Origin: Hyalella azteca
Lineage: Eukaryota; Arthropoda; Malacostraca; Amphipoda; Hyalellidae
NCBI RefSeq assembly: GCF_000764305.2
Contig: NW_025944672.1
Coordinates: 1 to 64,000, forward strand
Direction: 5' to 3'
Length of the DNA stretch: 64,000 nucleotides
The position numbers and the translations under genes were made by a program. Within the stretch, counting starts at the first letter, position 1. Every line of letters begins with the position of its first letter. The notes beneath the pieces are model-generated. The model worked only from the letters and a program-made list of their open reading frames with translations. It had not been told where the DNA came from and ran no database searches. Below, in pieces: positions 24,301 through 34,935 of the stretch.

Positions 24301-27300
24301 TGCCTCGAGCTTTTCCGATGGATAATTAACGACAGCAATTCATGTCGAGGCTAGTAGCAGAAAATTGTTGGTGGGGGTCGGCATTTTAAGGTTGTAATGA
24401 ATAAATTTTCTAAAGCTCCTGGGAGCGGCATGCATGGGACGAGCATGGGAAGGGTCAGTGAGTCTGGATAATAATCTCTTGCTTGTTGTGTTTAAGACTT
24501 GGGAATTATTGTAGTCAATTTGCCATGAGTGGTATGTACGCTCTGACATTCATGAAACCATCATATCAAGGCAGCGAAATTCTGCGTCCATGAAAAAGAT
24601 AGATGCAGGCTGTGAAGTTGGGGTTGGTCTTAACCGCGCACGCGTAAACAGCTGCTCATGACTAATGTTAGGTCGGCCAGACAGCACACACATATCCGAA
24701 TTATACATACCGTATTCTGCGTGTTCTGCTAATTACCTAGTACATAGTTAATATTACGGCTTTACTAAACCTTCTCTCTTATAATTTACTTAATTTTTTC
24801 ATGATGATCGGATAAGTAGGAATTAACTAAGCACAGTGATATGACCTACGAAATTTTGCCAGGGCTTTGCAAGTTACATTCAGAGAAATTTGCGAGTCAT
24901 TTCGTCTAAATAGTCCAAACTGGGTCGGGATGACCCATGTAGGGGCAAGAAGTGCATGGCTGCTTGTGTGAAGTGTGCTGGGTAAACAGTCCAGCTGCTG
25001 GTTGACTATAACATGTGTGTGCAGCCATGATCTTCGTGCTGGACTATAGTGTGCTGGTACACAGTCCAGCTGCTGGTTGACTATGGCATGTGTGTGCAGC
25101 GATGATCTTCGTGCTGGACTATAGTGTGCTGGTACACAGTCCAGCTGCTGGTTGACTATAACATGTGTGTGCAGCGATGATCTTCGTGCTGGACTATAGT
25201 GTGCTGGTACACAGTCCAGCTGCTGGTTGACTATGGCATGTGTGTGCAGCGATGATCTTCGTGCTGGACTATCACCCCGGGGCGGAGACACTAGCCTCGC
25301 GCTTCAGCAGCAACGCGCCCCTGCAGCCAGGCTGGGAGGGGGCGATGCTGCCCCCGCCCTCCCTCAACTACACCACCGAGACCGCGCAGCAGGCGCTCGT
25401 CGCAGCCGCCGGCGCAGGTTGAGAATTATCCTTACTTATCATCTATATTTTGTGAAATTCGTTTAATAGTCACAAAACATTTCCCGGAACTCTCAGATCT
25501 AATTAATTACGATACTTAAGCACGTTTTTCATGAGGAGCCGTGCTTGACATCTCAAATGTACGTTTATTTGAACGATTTTGCCTTCGGAGATAATTTATC
25601 AATCTACATGCGCTTGTCATTAAGAGCCTTCATTGAAGCTCTCAAATATAATGCATCGCGATTTATAAACGCACATTTCATGAAATAAACTGATTGGAAC
25701 TCTGAAACTTCGTCAAATGCGATGATACGCAGTTCATAGTGGATCATTTCAAGAGCTCTCAAAAGTATATTTACTTGAATGATATGGTTTTTAGAAATTA
25801 TTTCTAAATTTTAGGTTCAGTATTTTCGGCCCCTTGAATTTATAACTATTTGGAACTTAGTATTACCAGGCATGAGGCCGAGTATTTTCTGCTCAAGACT
25901 AGAATGATTATGGGCAAACCTTCTTCAATTAATACTAAGAGAAACGTTGCTGCCCACAACATCACAGAGCGTTCTGATGCTCCGCTTTTGAGCAAGTTAA
26001 GTGGTACCGTACTATTCTTCTATTATCACACATACTTTTTAATTATTTTACAAGTTGTTGCTCCCATTGTATCAGTTAATTTGTCGTAGTGCCCAGCATG
26101 GAACCCAGAGTGAAATTCTCGGAGGTGGAGCCAAATATTTATTTTGTCTCGATGTTTGAATATTTCCATGTTGGAACAGAAGTGCCAGGTAGATAGTACA
26201 ATGGTAGCCTTTGTTATTGAGGCAGCAAAACATTACTGAGCAATGACAGCGTCATGTAGCTCTGAAAAGAAAGAGAGAGTAAAGCTTTCGTTTGCTCTCC
26301 ATGCGTTGCATCGCACCAATTTTTTCCACACGAGAATGAGACATTGATAAGATTGTTATGGTCGCACTAATTTTTCTACACGGGTATTGTGACATTGATA
26401 AGATTGTTATGGTTGCACTACTTTTTTCTACACGGGCAATAAGACATTGTTAAGATCTTATGCTGTGGAGTACGTAATTATTTTTCTATTTATAAACGAG
26501 GTAAAATCTTCCTAGCTACTAGTTTTTCTATTCTCCATCTTAGGTTTCAAACCACCAATATCTGCTACTACTGTTCATCTAATGCATGTGACATCAACAA
26601 TATCTTCTGATCCTTCAGGTCTTATTGAAATCCTTTAATGTTAGAGGGCTGATGTTTTATTATTTTTGAAGGTATGAAAGGACTAACGGCATCAGTATTC
26701 GAGCAGGACGTGAGATGGTGAGTGAAGCAGTTCTCTGGAGTTTTATCATCCAACTCACGGGAGCCGTGAGGGTGATCCACAATGGGGGCCTCGCCTGCCG
26801 TATGTTGGACCCTTCAAAGGTGAGCGCCTTAAACCAATGCTATCTTCAGTTATAGTCTATAAATCATATTTATTATAAAGGATTTTGAAAATCAGCTGAT
26901 TACTATGATACATGAATTGAATGACAAGAATACAAATTGATCAATGAACATAGTTCCTAGAACTATGTTTGTCAACTTTATTACACTCCCAAAAAGTTCT
27001 ATGTTTGTCAACACTAACAAAAAGTGATCCTTTATAATCAGAGCTCATCACTGTTCCTCATCATCTAACAGCATCATGTTCTTTGTATCTTCTGATAGTA
27101 GATAGAAACTTGAACGACTCTAGAAGTCAAATTTTGTGCCACTCAACAGAGCTCAACATTATTTGCTTGTTTCTTGAAGCACTTGCAGGCTGTCATCTGT
27201 CGAAGCTGAAAAATATCTGTTATTGTCCCGGATTTGGACAAAATAAAAGTGGTGAAAATTATGCAAGGGTTTTGTGTTAGTCTTGCTTCAAAATTGTTCT

Positions 27301-30300
27301 CTATTAGCTTTCAAGCTTCCTGTGTTTTTTGCGAGCTTTAACTTGCAACTTTTTTTTATCATCTGAATTGTTTGACTTAGATTATTTCTGTCTTGAAGAA
27401 AATCTCTAAGTACTTTCTATATTTTATTCATGGGTTGTGCGTATTTTGCTATATTTATGGCAAAATGATGTGATTTACTCTGATATGTTTCTGACAAAAT
27501 GATGTATGTGATTTACTCAAATGTGTCTGTATTTCAGGTTCTTCTCACCGACAACTATAACAGAATTCGGATCAATGGCTGATGTCACCTGTCCCTCCTT
27601 GTCATTTGTCCCTCCTTGTCACCTGTCCCTCCTTGTCACTTCGTCTCTTTGAGATGCTAACGCAGCTTCTTTCGAGCCAGCTTCAGCGGGCTGGACATCT
27701 GAGACTTCCGCCCCTTGTGGGTGATGAATAATTGAGACCTTCCACTTCCACCTTTATGGAGATGTTCATCTTGACTTTCGGTGCAAGATAGCTAAATAGC
27801 TGAAGCGCTAGTGAACATTTGGCCACTAAACTAACTAACTTGCACGCTGTCATCTTTCGAAGCAGAAAAATATCTGTTATTGTCCCTGTGTTGGACAAAA
27901 TCAATGTGATGAAAGTTTCGCAAGGGTTCTGTGTTAGTCTTGCTTCCAAATTTTTCACTATTGGCTCCCAAGCTTCGTGTATAATTTATGAGCTTTGAGT
28001 CGCAATTTTTTTTATCGTCCGAATCGTTTGACTTAGATTATCTCTTTCGTGAAGAAAATCGTAAGTACTTTCTATATTTTCTTTGTGAGTTGTGCGTATT
28101 TTGTTATATTTATGGCAAAATAATGTGATTTAATCTAATGTTTCTTTATTCCAGGTTCTTCTTACCGACAACTATAACAGAATTCGGATCAATGGCTGCG
28201 GCATCCTAGACATCCTCAACTTTGATGCCAATTCAGCAAACCCTCTTTCTGCCGTCCCTCATAATCAGGTATGGCAGGACTGCTCTCCCTCCCATCTGAT
28301 CAGCAGTCTCTCATAATCGGGCTCTGTTGTCCTCATAATCGTGACTTCCATTTATGAAAGAAACTGCCGTCTCTACTAATCAGGTTCTGCTGTCCTTCTA
28401 ATCGGGTACTACAGGTCTACTGTCCCTCCTATATTAATCTAATAGAGCAGTCCCTTATTGCCACACCTCAATGTCTTGCAGTCCTATTTCATATACCAGG
28501 CGAGTGCTAAGTAGAGACCATGAGACCAAGTGAGCTGGATATTATGCCTCAGGAAGGCCTTATGCTCCCGGCATTTATTGCGTTAAGGATGAACTGAGTT
28601 GATTTGTGTTAGCCTTCTGAAAGACCTTGTGACCAGACAAATTTGGTGCTATAGATCAATTAAATTTTGTTGTGCAGCAAGAAGACCTGGTGCAGCTGGG
28701 CAAACTCATCATGGGCGTTGCGGTGCGTGCGTGCATGCCAGGCTGTGGGCTGTCCAGAGATAAGATCCAGTCAACGCTGGAGCTTGTCCAGCGCACCTAC
28801 TCCAGAGATCTGTCCATGCTCATCCTGTGCCTCATCACGCCGCTGCGCATTAAGAACATCAATGATGTCATGCCAATGATCGGTGCCAGGTATCTTCTGG
28901 CCCAGAACCTTTCTTGTCTTTTGTGGGATTTTGTCAGTTCGGCAGGAATGAAATAGCTAAGAAATTGCCAAGGAAATTTACAATATCTTCAATGAGAACT
29001 TTGCCATTGAAGATATGATGAATTTACTTGGCGTTTTCTTTGCTTTCAAATTCTTGGCGAACTTGCGATTTAAGAAGACTAATGATATAAATACTAATGT
29101 TAGTTCAGATGTTATGGCTTACTGGAGACCAAGCCTGAAAACCTAGTTGATAATCGTATGAGCTGTTGACTAATTGTTTTCCTAATAAACTGGTGACTAA
29201 GCCCGCGGTGTGCAGGTTTTACACCGCCGTGGAGTGCGCCACACAGCGAGCTGACATGTACGAGAGCGAGCTCGCCAAGGAGCTCCACAACGGCCGTCTC
29301 TTCCGTCTCATTACGAAGCTTTCAGCCATCGTGGACAGACCTCAGTGAGTTCGCGGATGCCTCTTTTATCTTAGCTTTTTCCAGTCTAGATCCTAATTAT
29401 ATAGTACTACTTATTGGTCATTTATCAATTGTTCGGGGAGTACCACATGGTTTATTGTATACCAGTACAGAAGTGTAATATTGCTTCTCAATAAGCCTAT
29501 TTATTCTATAATTTATGGATAACATGGCTATGGTGTCATGTTGAACTCGAGAGCATGCCGAGCAAATTTTAAGGCACTGAGCGAGCACAATGTAACTCTT
29601 ATTCTCCGTAGGCTTGTTTCATACAAGATCGTCAACATTACTGAGAAAGCTCATCAATGTTAGTCATGAGTAAAGAGTCGAAGTAGAATTGATAATAAAC
29701 ATAGAATGAAATGGTAGACTAGAAAGAACTAGATTGAACAATTATTGTGGACTAATGCTGGTGAAAAGTGTGCTTGCCAGACCTGATGCTCGCTTACCCC
29801 ATGGTCCTTTAACTGCGTTGCATTCAAAATGACCTGCATGGACATTATCACCTAAGCCATAATTATTAAAATATTAAGGGGGACATGTTCTTACCAAATA
29901 GTCTTCAATATTTTTGTCTTACTATATTATTTTTTTTACTTGAGTCGGAAACCTGGCATGGAAAGCTTTATTTGTATTCTGCAATATGGCAATGATTTTT
30001 CTATTGCCGTCATTTATATCATCATTCTTACAGCCACATTGATTATAATTTGTTAATATTACACCAAAAATCCTGCAAACAAACCAGATGAATGCAAAAC
30101 AGTAAGCAGCATGCCATGTAATTTCTTGCGTTACCCATCGAATTGACTCGTCATAATCATTGCAGCGTGAATAACGACAGCAACTGGTGTGAGACTGGCG
30201 ACCGGTACATGCTGAAGCTTTTCAGGGACTACCTCTTCTACCAGGTGCTCTACTTTAATCCTTTTCTAATAAGTAAAGTAATTATGCATTTATTAATTTC

Positions 30301-30613
30301 CGCCCATTGTCACCCAAATGAAGGTAATCGAGCCAATATGTAACATATTTTAACTCGCATATTGCAAAATCCAGATCGCTTTTAATTATCAGTTTCTTTG
30401 TTAAATGTGTGATTTTCTTTGTTAATTAACGCATATCTGGAGTTTTTCTATGACTCTTGTGAAAAGTTATTTAAATTAATTCAATGTAATATTGGCACTC
30501 GATTCATGTCTTCCTCACCATTGCTGCAGACCCACGAAGACGGGCGACCGTGGCTTGATCTCGGCCACATGGTGTCGGTGCTCAACAAACTGGACTCCGG
30601 CTCTCCTGACCAG
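21390..30613 (+). CDS. PAN3: PAN3, PAN2-PAN3 deadenylase subunit (3' end missing)
   Basis: Pseudokinase adaptor that brings the PAN2 nuclease to poly(A)-bound PABP in the cytoplasm. Exons: 21366-21527 (ATG 21390), 21918-22019, 22687-22989, 23384-23752, 23916-24081, 25250-25417, 26707-26819, 28155-28268, 28678-28889, 29216-29344, 30166-30244, 30530-30613; phases agree, 659 aa. Diagnostic segments: ASDFLP (PAM2-like PABP contact), EHIGGTTYFY, IVDMWKKLQHSGLVQLREVF, HNGGLACRMLDPSK, NDVMPMIGARFY, ELHNGRLFRLITKL, ETGDRYMLKLFRDYLF, PWLDLGHMVSVLNKLDSG. The exon 2 acceptor is uncertain (21915 or 21918). Missing: an N-terminal CCCH-finger exon, about 45 conserved residues between QLPPY and ATHCKS, and the final ~35 residues after the N at 30715. 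Tandem duplications mark several exon edges. Identity is secure; completeness is not. Confidence 0.93.
24048..24179 (+). repeat. 66-bp diverged tandem duplication over PAN3 exon 5 donor
   Basis: The last codons of exon 5 (FTTKVFGDN) plus donor ACTGTGAGTCTT are followed 66 bp later by a ~75% similar copy in which the donor has become ACTGCAAGTCTC, so it is no longer a GT site. An old duplication straddling the exon-intron boundary. Confidence 0.75.
24975..25272 (+). repeat. 75-bp tandem repeat carrying PAN3 exon 6 acceptor and first codons
   Basis: Four units of 75 bp. Each contains TGTGTGCAG (a usable acceptor) followed by the first exon 6 codons for MIFVLDY. Only the last unit continues into the true exon (acceptor ends 25249). 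Decoy acceptors end at 25024, 25099 and 25174. Units alternate ATAAC and ATGGC variants, so they are not a collapsed assembly loop. Using a decoy reads into an in-frame TGA. Confidence 0.92.
26300..26460 (+). repeat. ~53-bp tandem repeat in PAN3 intron
   Basis: Three units built on CGCACTAATTTTTCTACACG and GACATTGATAAGATTGTTATG. Intronic, no coding content. Confidence 0.8.
27182..27577 (+). pseudogene. Duplicated, truncated PAN3 exon 8 with its upstream intron
   Basis: About 395 bp duplicated in direct orientation at about 27838-28196. The copy retains the acceptor (TTTCAG) and the first ~42 bp of exon 8, encoding VLLTDNYNRIRING, then meets a TGA in frame because the duplication ends inside the exon. 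It precedes the real exon 8 (28155) by about 620 bp and could act as a poison exon or a splicing decoy. A ~20-bp GTCACCTGTCCCTCCTT tandem array follows it. Confidence 0.9.
28245..28425 (+). repeat. Degenerate repeats of the PAN3 exon 8 end
   Basis: The exon 8 end and donor (GCCGTCCCTCATAATCAG/GT) recur downstream in degraded form: GCAGTCTCTCATAATCGGG, GTCCTCATAATCG, GCCGTCTCTACTAATCAGGT and TGTCCTTCTAATCGGGT. At least one copy retains a CAG/GT step. This is another repeat seeded on an exon boundary. Confidence 0.6.
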
Positions 30614-30714
30614 GTAATGGCAGCACTCTGGCTCTCCTGACCAGGTAATGGCAGCACTCTGGCTCTCCTGACCAGGTAATGGCAGCACTCTGGCTCTCCT
30701 GACCAGGTAATGGC
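30601..30714 (+). repeat. 31-bp tandem copies of the PAN3 exon 12 end and donor
   Basis: Four copies of CTCTCCTGACCAGGTAATGG plus CAGCACTCTGG, each containing the last codons (SPDQ) and a CAG/GTAATG donor. The run is perfect and ends at the N at 30715. Perfect identity next to a gap means assembly looping is a serious alternative to a real duplication. Confidence 0.8.
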
Positions 30715-33700
30715 NAGGTTGCAATTGGTGTCTCGTGAATTGATCTTCTCGGTGTACAGATCACCTTGTGCTGTGCAATCAGTGCTTGTACCTCACACGA
30801 TCCTATGGTCACCATCACCATTTGGTATGCACCATCCATCACCACTTCAAGTACCAGTTTTATGCCTTCAACTGCTCGGTCAAGCATCGCTGGGCTGTAA
30901 GAGGTTTGATGATAAGTCGATCTTTTATCGCTGCCATAATTATTACACTCGTAGCTTGCTTCTCACTGTGAATACTTTGATCGGCTAAAGGTGTAGTAAG
31001 ACGGTGTGTGGCGCTCCCTAGTCCCCAAACGTTATCGTATGTCGTGGTGATCTTTTGTCGCGACTGCAACGTCGTCCTTTGCGGCGTTATAGTAACTTTG
31101 CGGCGTAACCCACCAGGCATGACTGTGAAATAACATTAATTAAACGTTGCTTTAACGAAATAAAATCGTTATCAACTTTGTTTCGACGTCATTTAGGAGG
31201 AAATGACCGTAAATGGTCTCGGCTTGTAGGCTGCAGATCATGACGAAAGTTTTTCACGCAACCACGCGGCGATGAGGGGCAAGCCCCGTCAGGAAGTTCT
31301 CTGCGTTGTCTTGAGTGAAATTCCTTCCCGTAATTTATAAAGGATTGTGGTTGCTTTATTGCCTTGCCTGTGCTCGGGTTTGTGTGGGACAAGTCTGCGC
31401 TGAGGTTCCGATTGCTCTATTTCGGACTCCAACGCGCTGCATGATTGATGGCTGAATTGATTAAAAAAATTATTATTGAATGCCAGCGGGACGTTGTACT
31501 TACTTCAAATTCTCGCACAAATTCTTCTCCTTGTTATTTCAATTAAATTTCTATCCCGCTCGTCGGTTATGATCATGTTTTTTCATATTTATCTTCGAAA
31601 CTAAAATTATTCCAATTCTTAAATCCGTGACGCATCGCTTTGCTGCTATATAGTGCAACAAATTTATTCAGTTCTAAATTATTCAGTTAAATAATTACTT
31701 ATTTTGATAAATTAGGAAAAAATAATTTATTTAGATAATTTTTTTCATGAAATTTGTCAAAGAAAGACAATGAAAGACTTGCACGAGCTCTGGGCCTGGA
31801 GCAGGAAAACGTGCACTGCGGCTTCCCAGCTGGGCTCATTAGGCTCATAATGAACCTCGTTGTTGAGCCTGCTGGGGGAGGCTGATATGGGTTCCTCATT
31901 ACTGGGGGGAAAGGGTTGTTGATTTTGGCACCTAATCATTGGCGATTTTTGTAGTTAATCTGGCATCTGACATGTGACGCTTATAATCTATATTTTGCCG
32001 GTTCTCTCTCCTCTAATTTCCAAGTTGAATTCATTTTAAAGCTTTAATGCGACACATGGCGTCTTTTAATTCTCTCTGCCGTTAGAGTCCTTCAGCACAA
32101 ATCCCCTACTCGTCATTTTAATCAGGTTCAACCTGGGCTCAATATCTATGGTATTTTATAAATTGACATTTAAGTTGATATTTGTGTTAGGTTGTCTTTA
32201 ATTCATACATCGCACCTCAAACTAGAATTCGAATAAGATAAGTTATACGTGGTCGGGAGCCACGTGCCTCTTCGTGTATTTATTCGTTCTTGTTCGTATT
32301 CGTTGAAGAGTTGGTCCGCCATCTTTTGGGCACATTTTACTCGAGAATCTTTCCCTCAATTGCCGTAGTTGTTAATATCCTAGAAATTATTGAAGAAATT
32401 AATGATTACTATGAACTATCCCCTGTTGATAAGTGGACCTAAGTTTGGCCGTTATTGTGGCTAAGTAATGTTCTATTAATGTTGTAATATAATTCCTGTT
32501 TAAATGATGTACTTTTGAGAGCCGCTGAATGTATTTAGTGAAGTGTTAGGCGGGACGCCTGGGAAGCGTCCACTATCCCGGGTAATGTATCATAAAATAG
32601 TTGGTTATATAATAGATCTGTATATTTTGCCTGGGCATTCATCTGCTGTTGGGCAATCTGGGTTTAATGTTGGGCAGGAGTAATTGCTTCGTAAAAGCTC
32701 ATCGCAAAACTACTTCACAGGAGCGCTTGGTAGACATGACTGGCAGTGGTGCTTTCTAATTGCTTAACAAAACTACTTTGTTAAAGCGCCGCAGACTCCA
32801 TATGTTGCCGTGTCCTTCAGGCTGTCTTCTAATGATATAAAACCTCCCTTGTTCGGCGAAAAAGGCCGCCAGTAGGCGCTAGAGAATTTATTATACAAAA
32901 TACTGAGTGAAATAGTCCCATTAAAGACGTGGCGTTTGCGGGCGGCGCGAACAAGTCTGTACAGTTAGCGGCTTAGACGCTTCGTTGATCCTATGGATCG
33001 CCTAGAGCAGAAACTTGAGGCTTGCCTATGGTAATGAACTCGTCTTCATGTTCATTATCATTCTTTATTCAGCCTTTGCTCTCATTCTCGTCCTCACTTA
33101 GCGTACATTATTTCTCCTCACGGCTCTATTATAGCGCAGTGTTTACGAGACAATCTCTTTCTCTTGCAGATTGCTTTTCTTACACTCGTAATTTTCTTCC
33201 CACTTGTGTTCACACATCGCGCTTTGATTCTATAAAGTGGCTGCTAGAGCAATTTTGTTGAATGTTTTCAACTCTCGCTTAGGTTTCTAATGAGTCTGGT
33301 CGGTTCCTTTGATATTTTTCGCCAACTGCAGTCGCTTACTGAAACAAACTTACGGCAATGCATTGTTAGTACCTGTAACTTACATTCATTGTTGCTACCT
33401 GTAACTTACATTACTCTGTAACTTACATTCAATGCTTGATACTCCCATGGTTAGTGAAGCAACTTTGTTTGCTAGCTCTTTAGTTTAGGACTGCTTAGCA
33501 CTCCCACCGAATGCCGACTTGAGGCAGCAGAGGGGCTCCGTGCGCCTTGACTTTGCCCTCTGGCGTGAAGTGATCGCTGTGATGTGGAGCCCTCGAAGTC
33601 GTGGCCGTAGAACTGCTGTTCTTGTCGCTTTCATATAACAAGAGACAGTCTGCTGTCCACATTTAAAACTTCTTGTACACGGGGCCAGTAGTGGCGGCTA

Positions 33701-34847
33701 TTACAACTGAAACAAATGCTAACTGCGACTGACTATCGTGCTATTAGCCTCGTGTAAAGGGTTACTGGGTCCTTCCATGGCCGGCAGCGCCCATAGACGA
33801 GGCCAGTAGCGCGGTAAATGTGACTGTTAGTATTTGAACGTTGCCCTGGCGGACAATAGTGCTATCGTGAACAAGCATTTCGAGCTTCGTGGACTCCGAC
33901 TTTAGCTCGGCTTTCAAATTCGTTGAAAATTTTTGGTTTAGCGTCTTTTCAGCTTTGGTTAATTTTTGGATTATTTTATCTGCGATCAAACCAGGTGATG
34001 CCAAATAGCGCTGCGACAGTTGCAGTGGTGCTGTGAGGCCATGTAGCGCTGCGACAGTTGCAGTGGTGCTGTGAGGCCACATAGCACTGCGACAGTTGCA
34101 GTTGTAAGTAGTGGACAAAGTGGTGAGTTACGTTGATGCTGTACAAATTAGATGTCTCTGAGACGCCTTGTCCAGTTCCCTATTCCGTGTTTTGTAGTTC
34201 CAGTGTTAAGAGTTGTTGAGGAAAGATCATAATACCATCAGTGGTTCCGTAGGGAGCCATTTAAGTTACGTCTAGTTTTGCACATGATAACTGAAGAGTT
34301 GCAATTCTCGTGCAATTTTCGACTCTTGCTCCAAGTAAATACTCTTGAACGTAGGCTCCCAAACTCTATCGAGAGAGCAGGCTAGTCATTAAGATTGAAC
34401 TGTGTTCTTATTCATTGATCTTTATTCGTAATTTTATTTTCAATAAGTCGTGTCCAGTTCCAACTTTGAGCGAGACCATGCACAGCTGTTACCAGCCTCG
34501 GGGTTAAGCTCTTGCTAAGAGTCCCGGTGGCTTTCGAGTTTCTCCAAAGCTAATTTAGGAAAAATTCTATGCTGCTTTCAATGAAATTTCTTGCATTTTT
34601 ACACAGAATCGCCAGTTTTCCTTGGAAGAATAATATTCGGTTCTTACAAGTAAATTTTTCAGCTGAATTTAGTGGGTAGAAGCTCCGTGCACAGCGGTAG
34701 GCTCGGGCTGCGTGCGCCCGTGTTGATGTTAAGCCTGCTATATCGTGCGCCTGTGTCGGTCCGCTTGTTTACGTAGAAGTTCTACGACGGCTTCTGATTC
34801 CATCACAAGATTCGAGTACAAATTATGTTAAGCCTGAGTGAGATGTG

Positions 34848-34935
34848 TACACGTGTGTGCGTGTATGTGTTTATGTGTGTACGAGTCTGTGTGTGTCCAT
34901 GTTTGAGTGTGTGTGTGACTGTGTGCATGTGTGTA
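34848..34935 (+). repeat. TG-rich microsatellite
   Basis: Imperfect GTGTGT tracts interrupted by TATG and CGAG. Both strands show spurious low-complexity frames here. Confidence 0.85.

Noticed and set aside
24827..25291. 154-codon minus-strand frame with repeated QQLDCVPAHYSPARRSS
   Set aside because: It is the antisense of the 75-bp repeat over PAN3 exon 6, not a gene.
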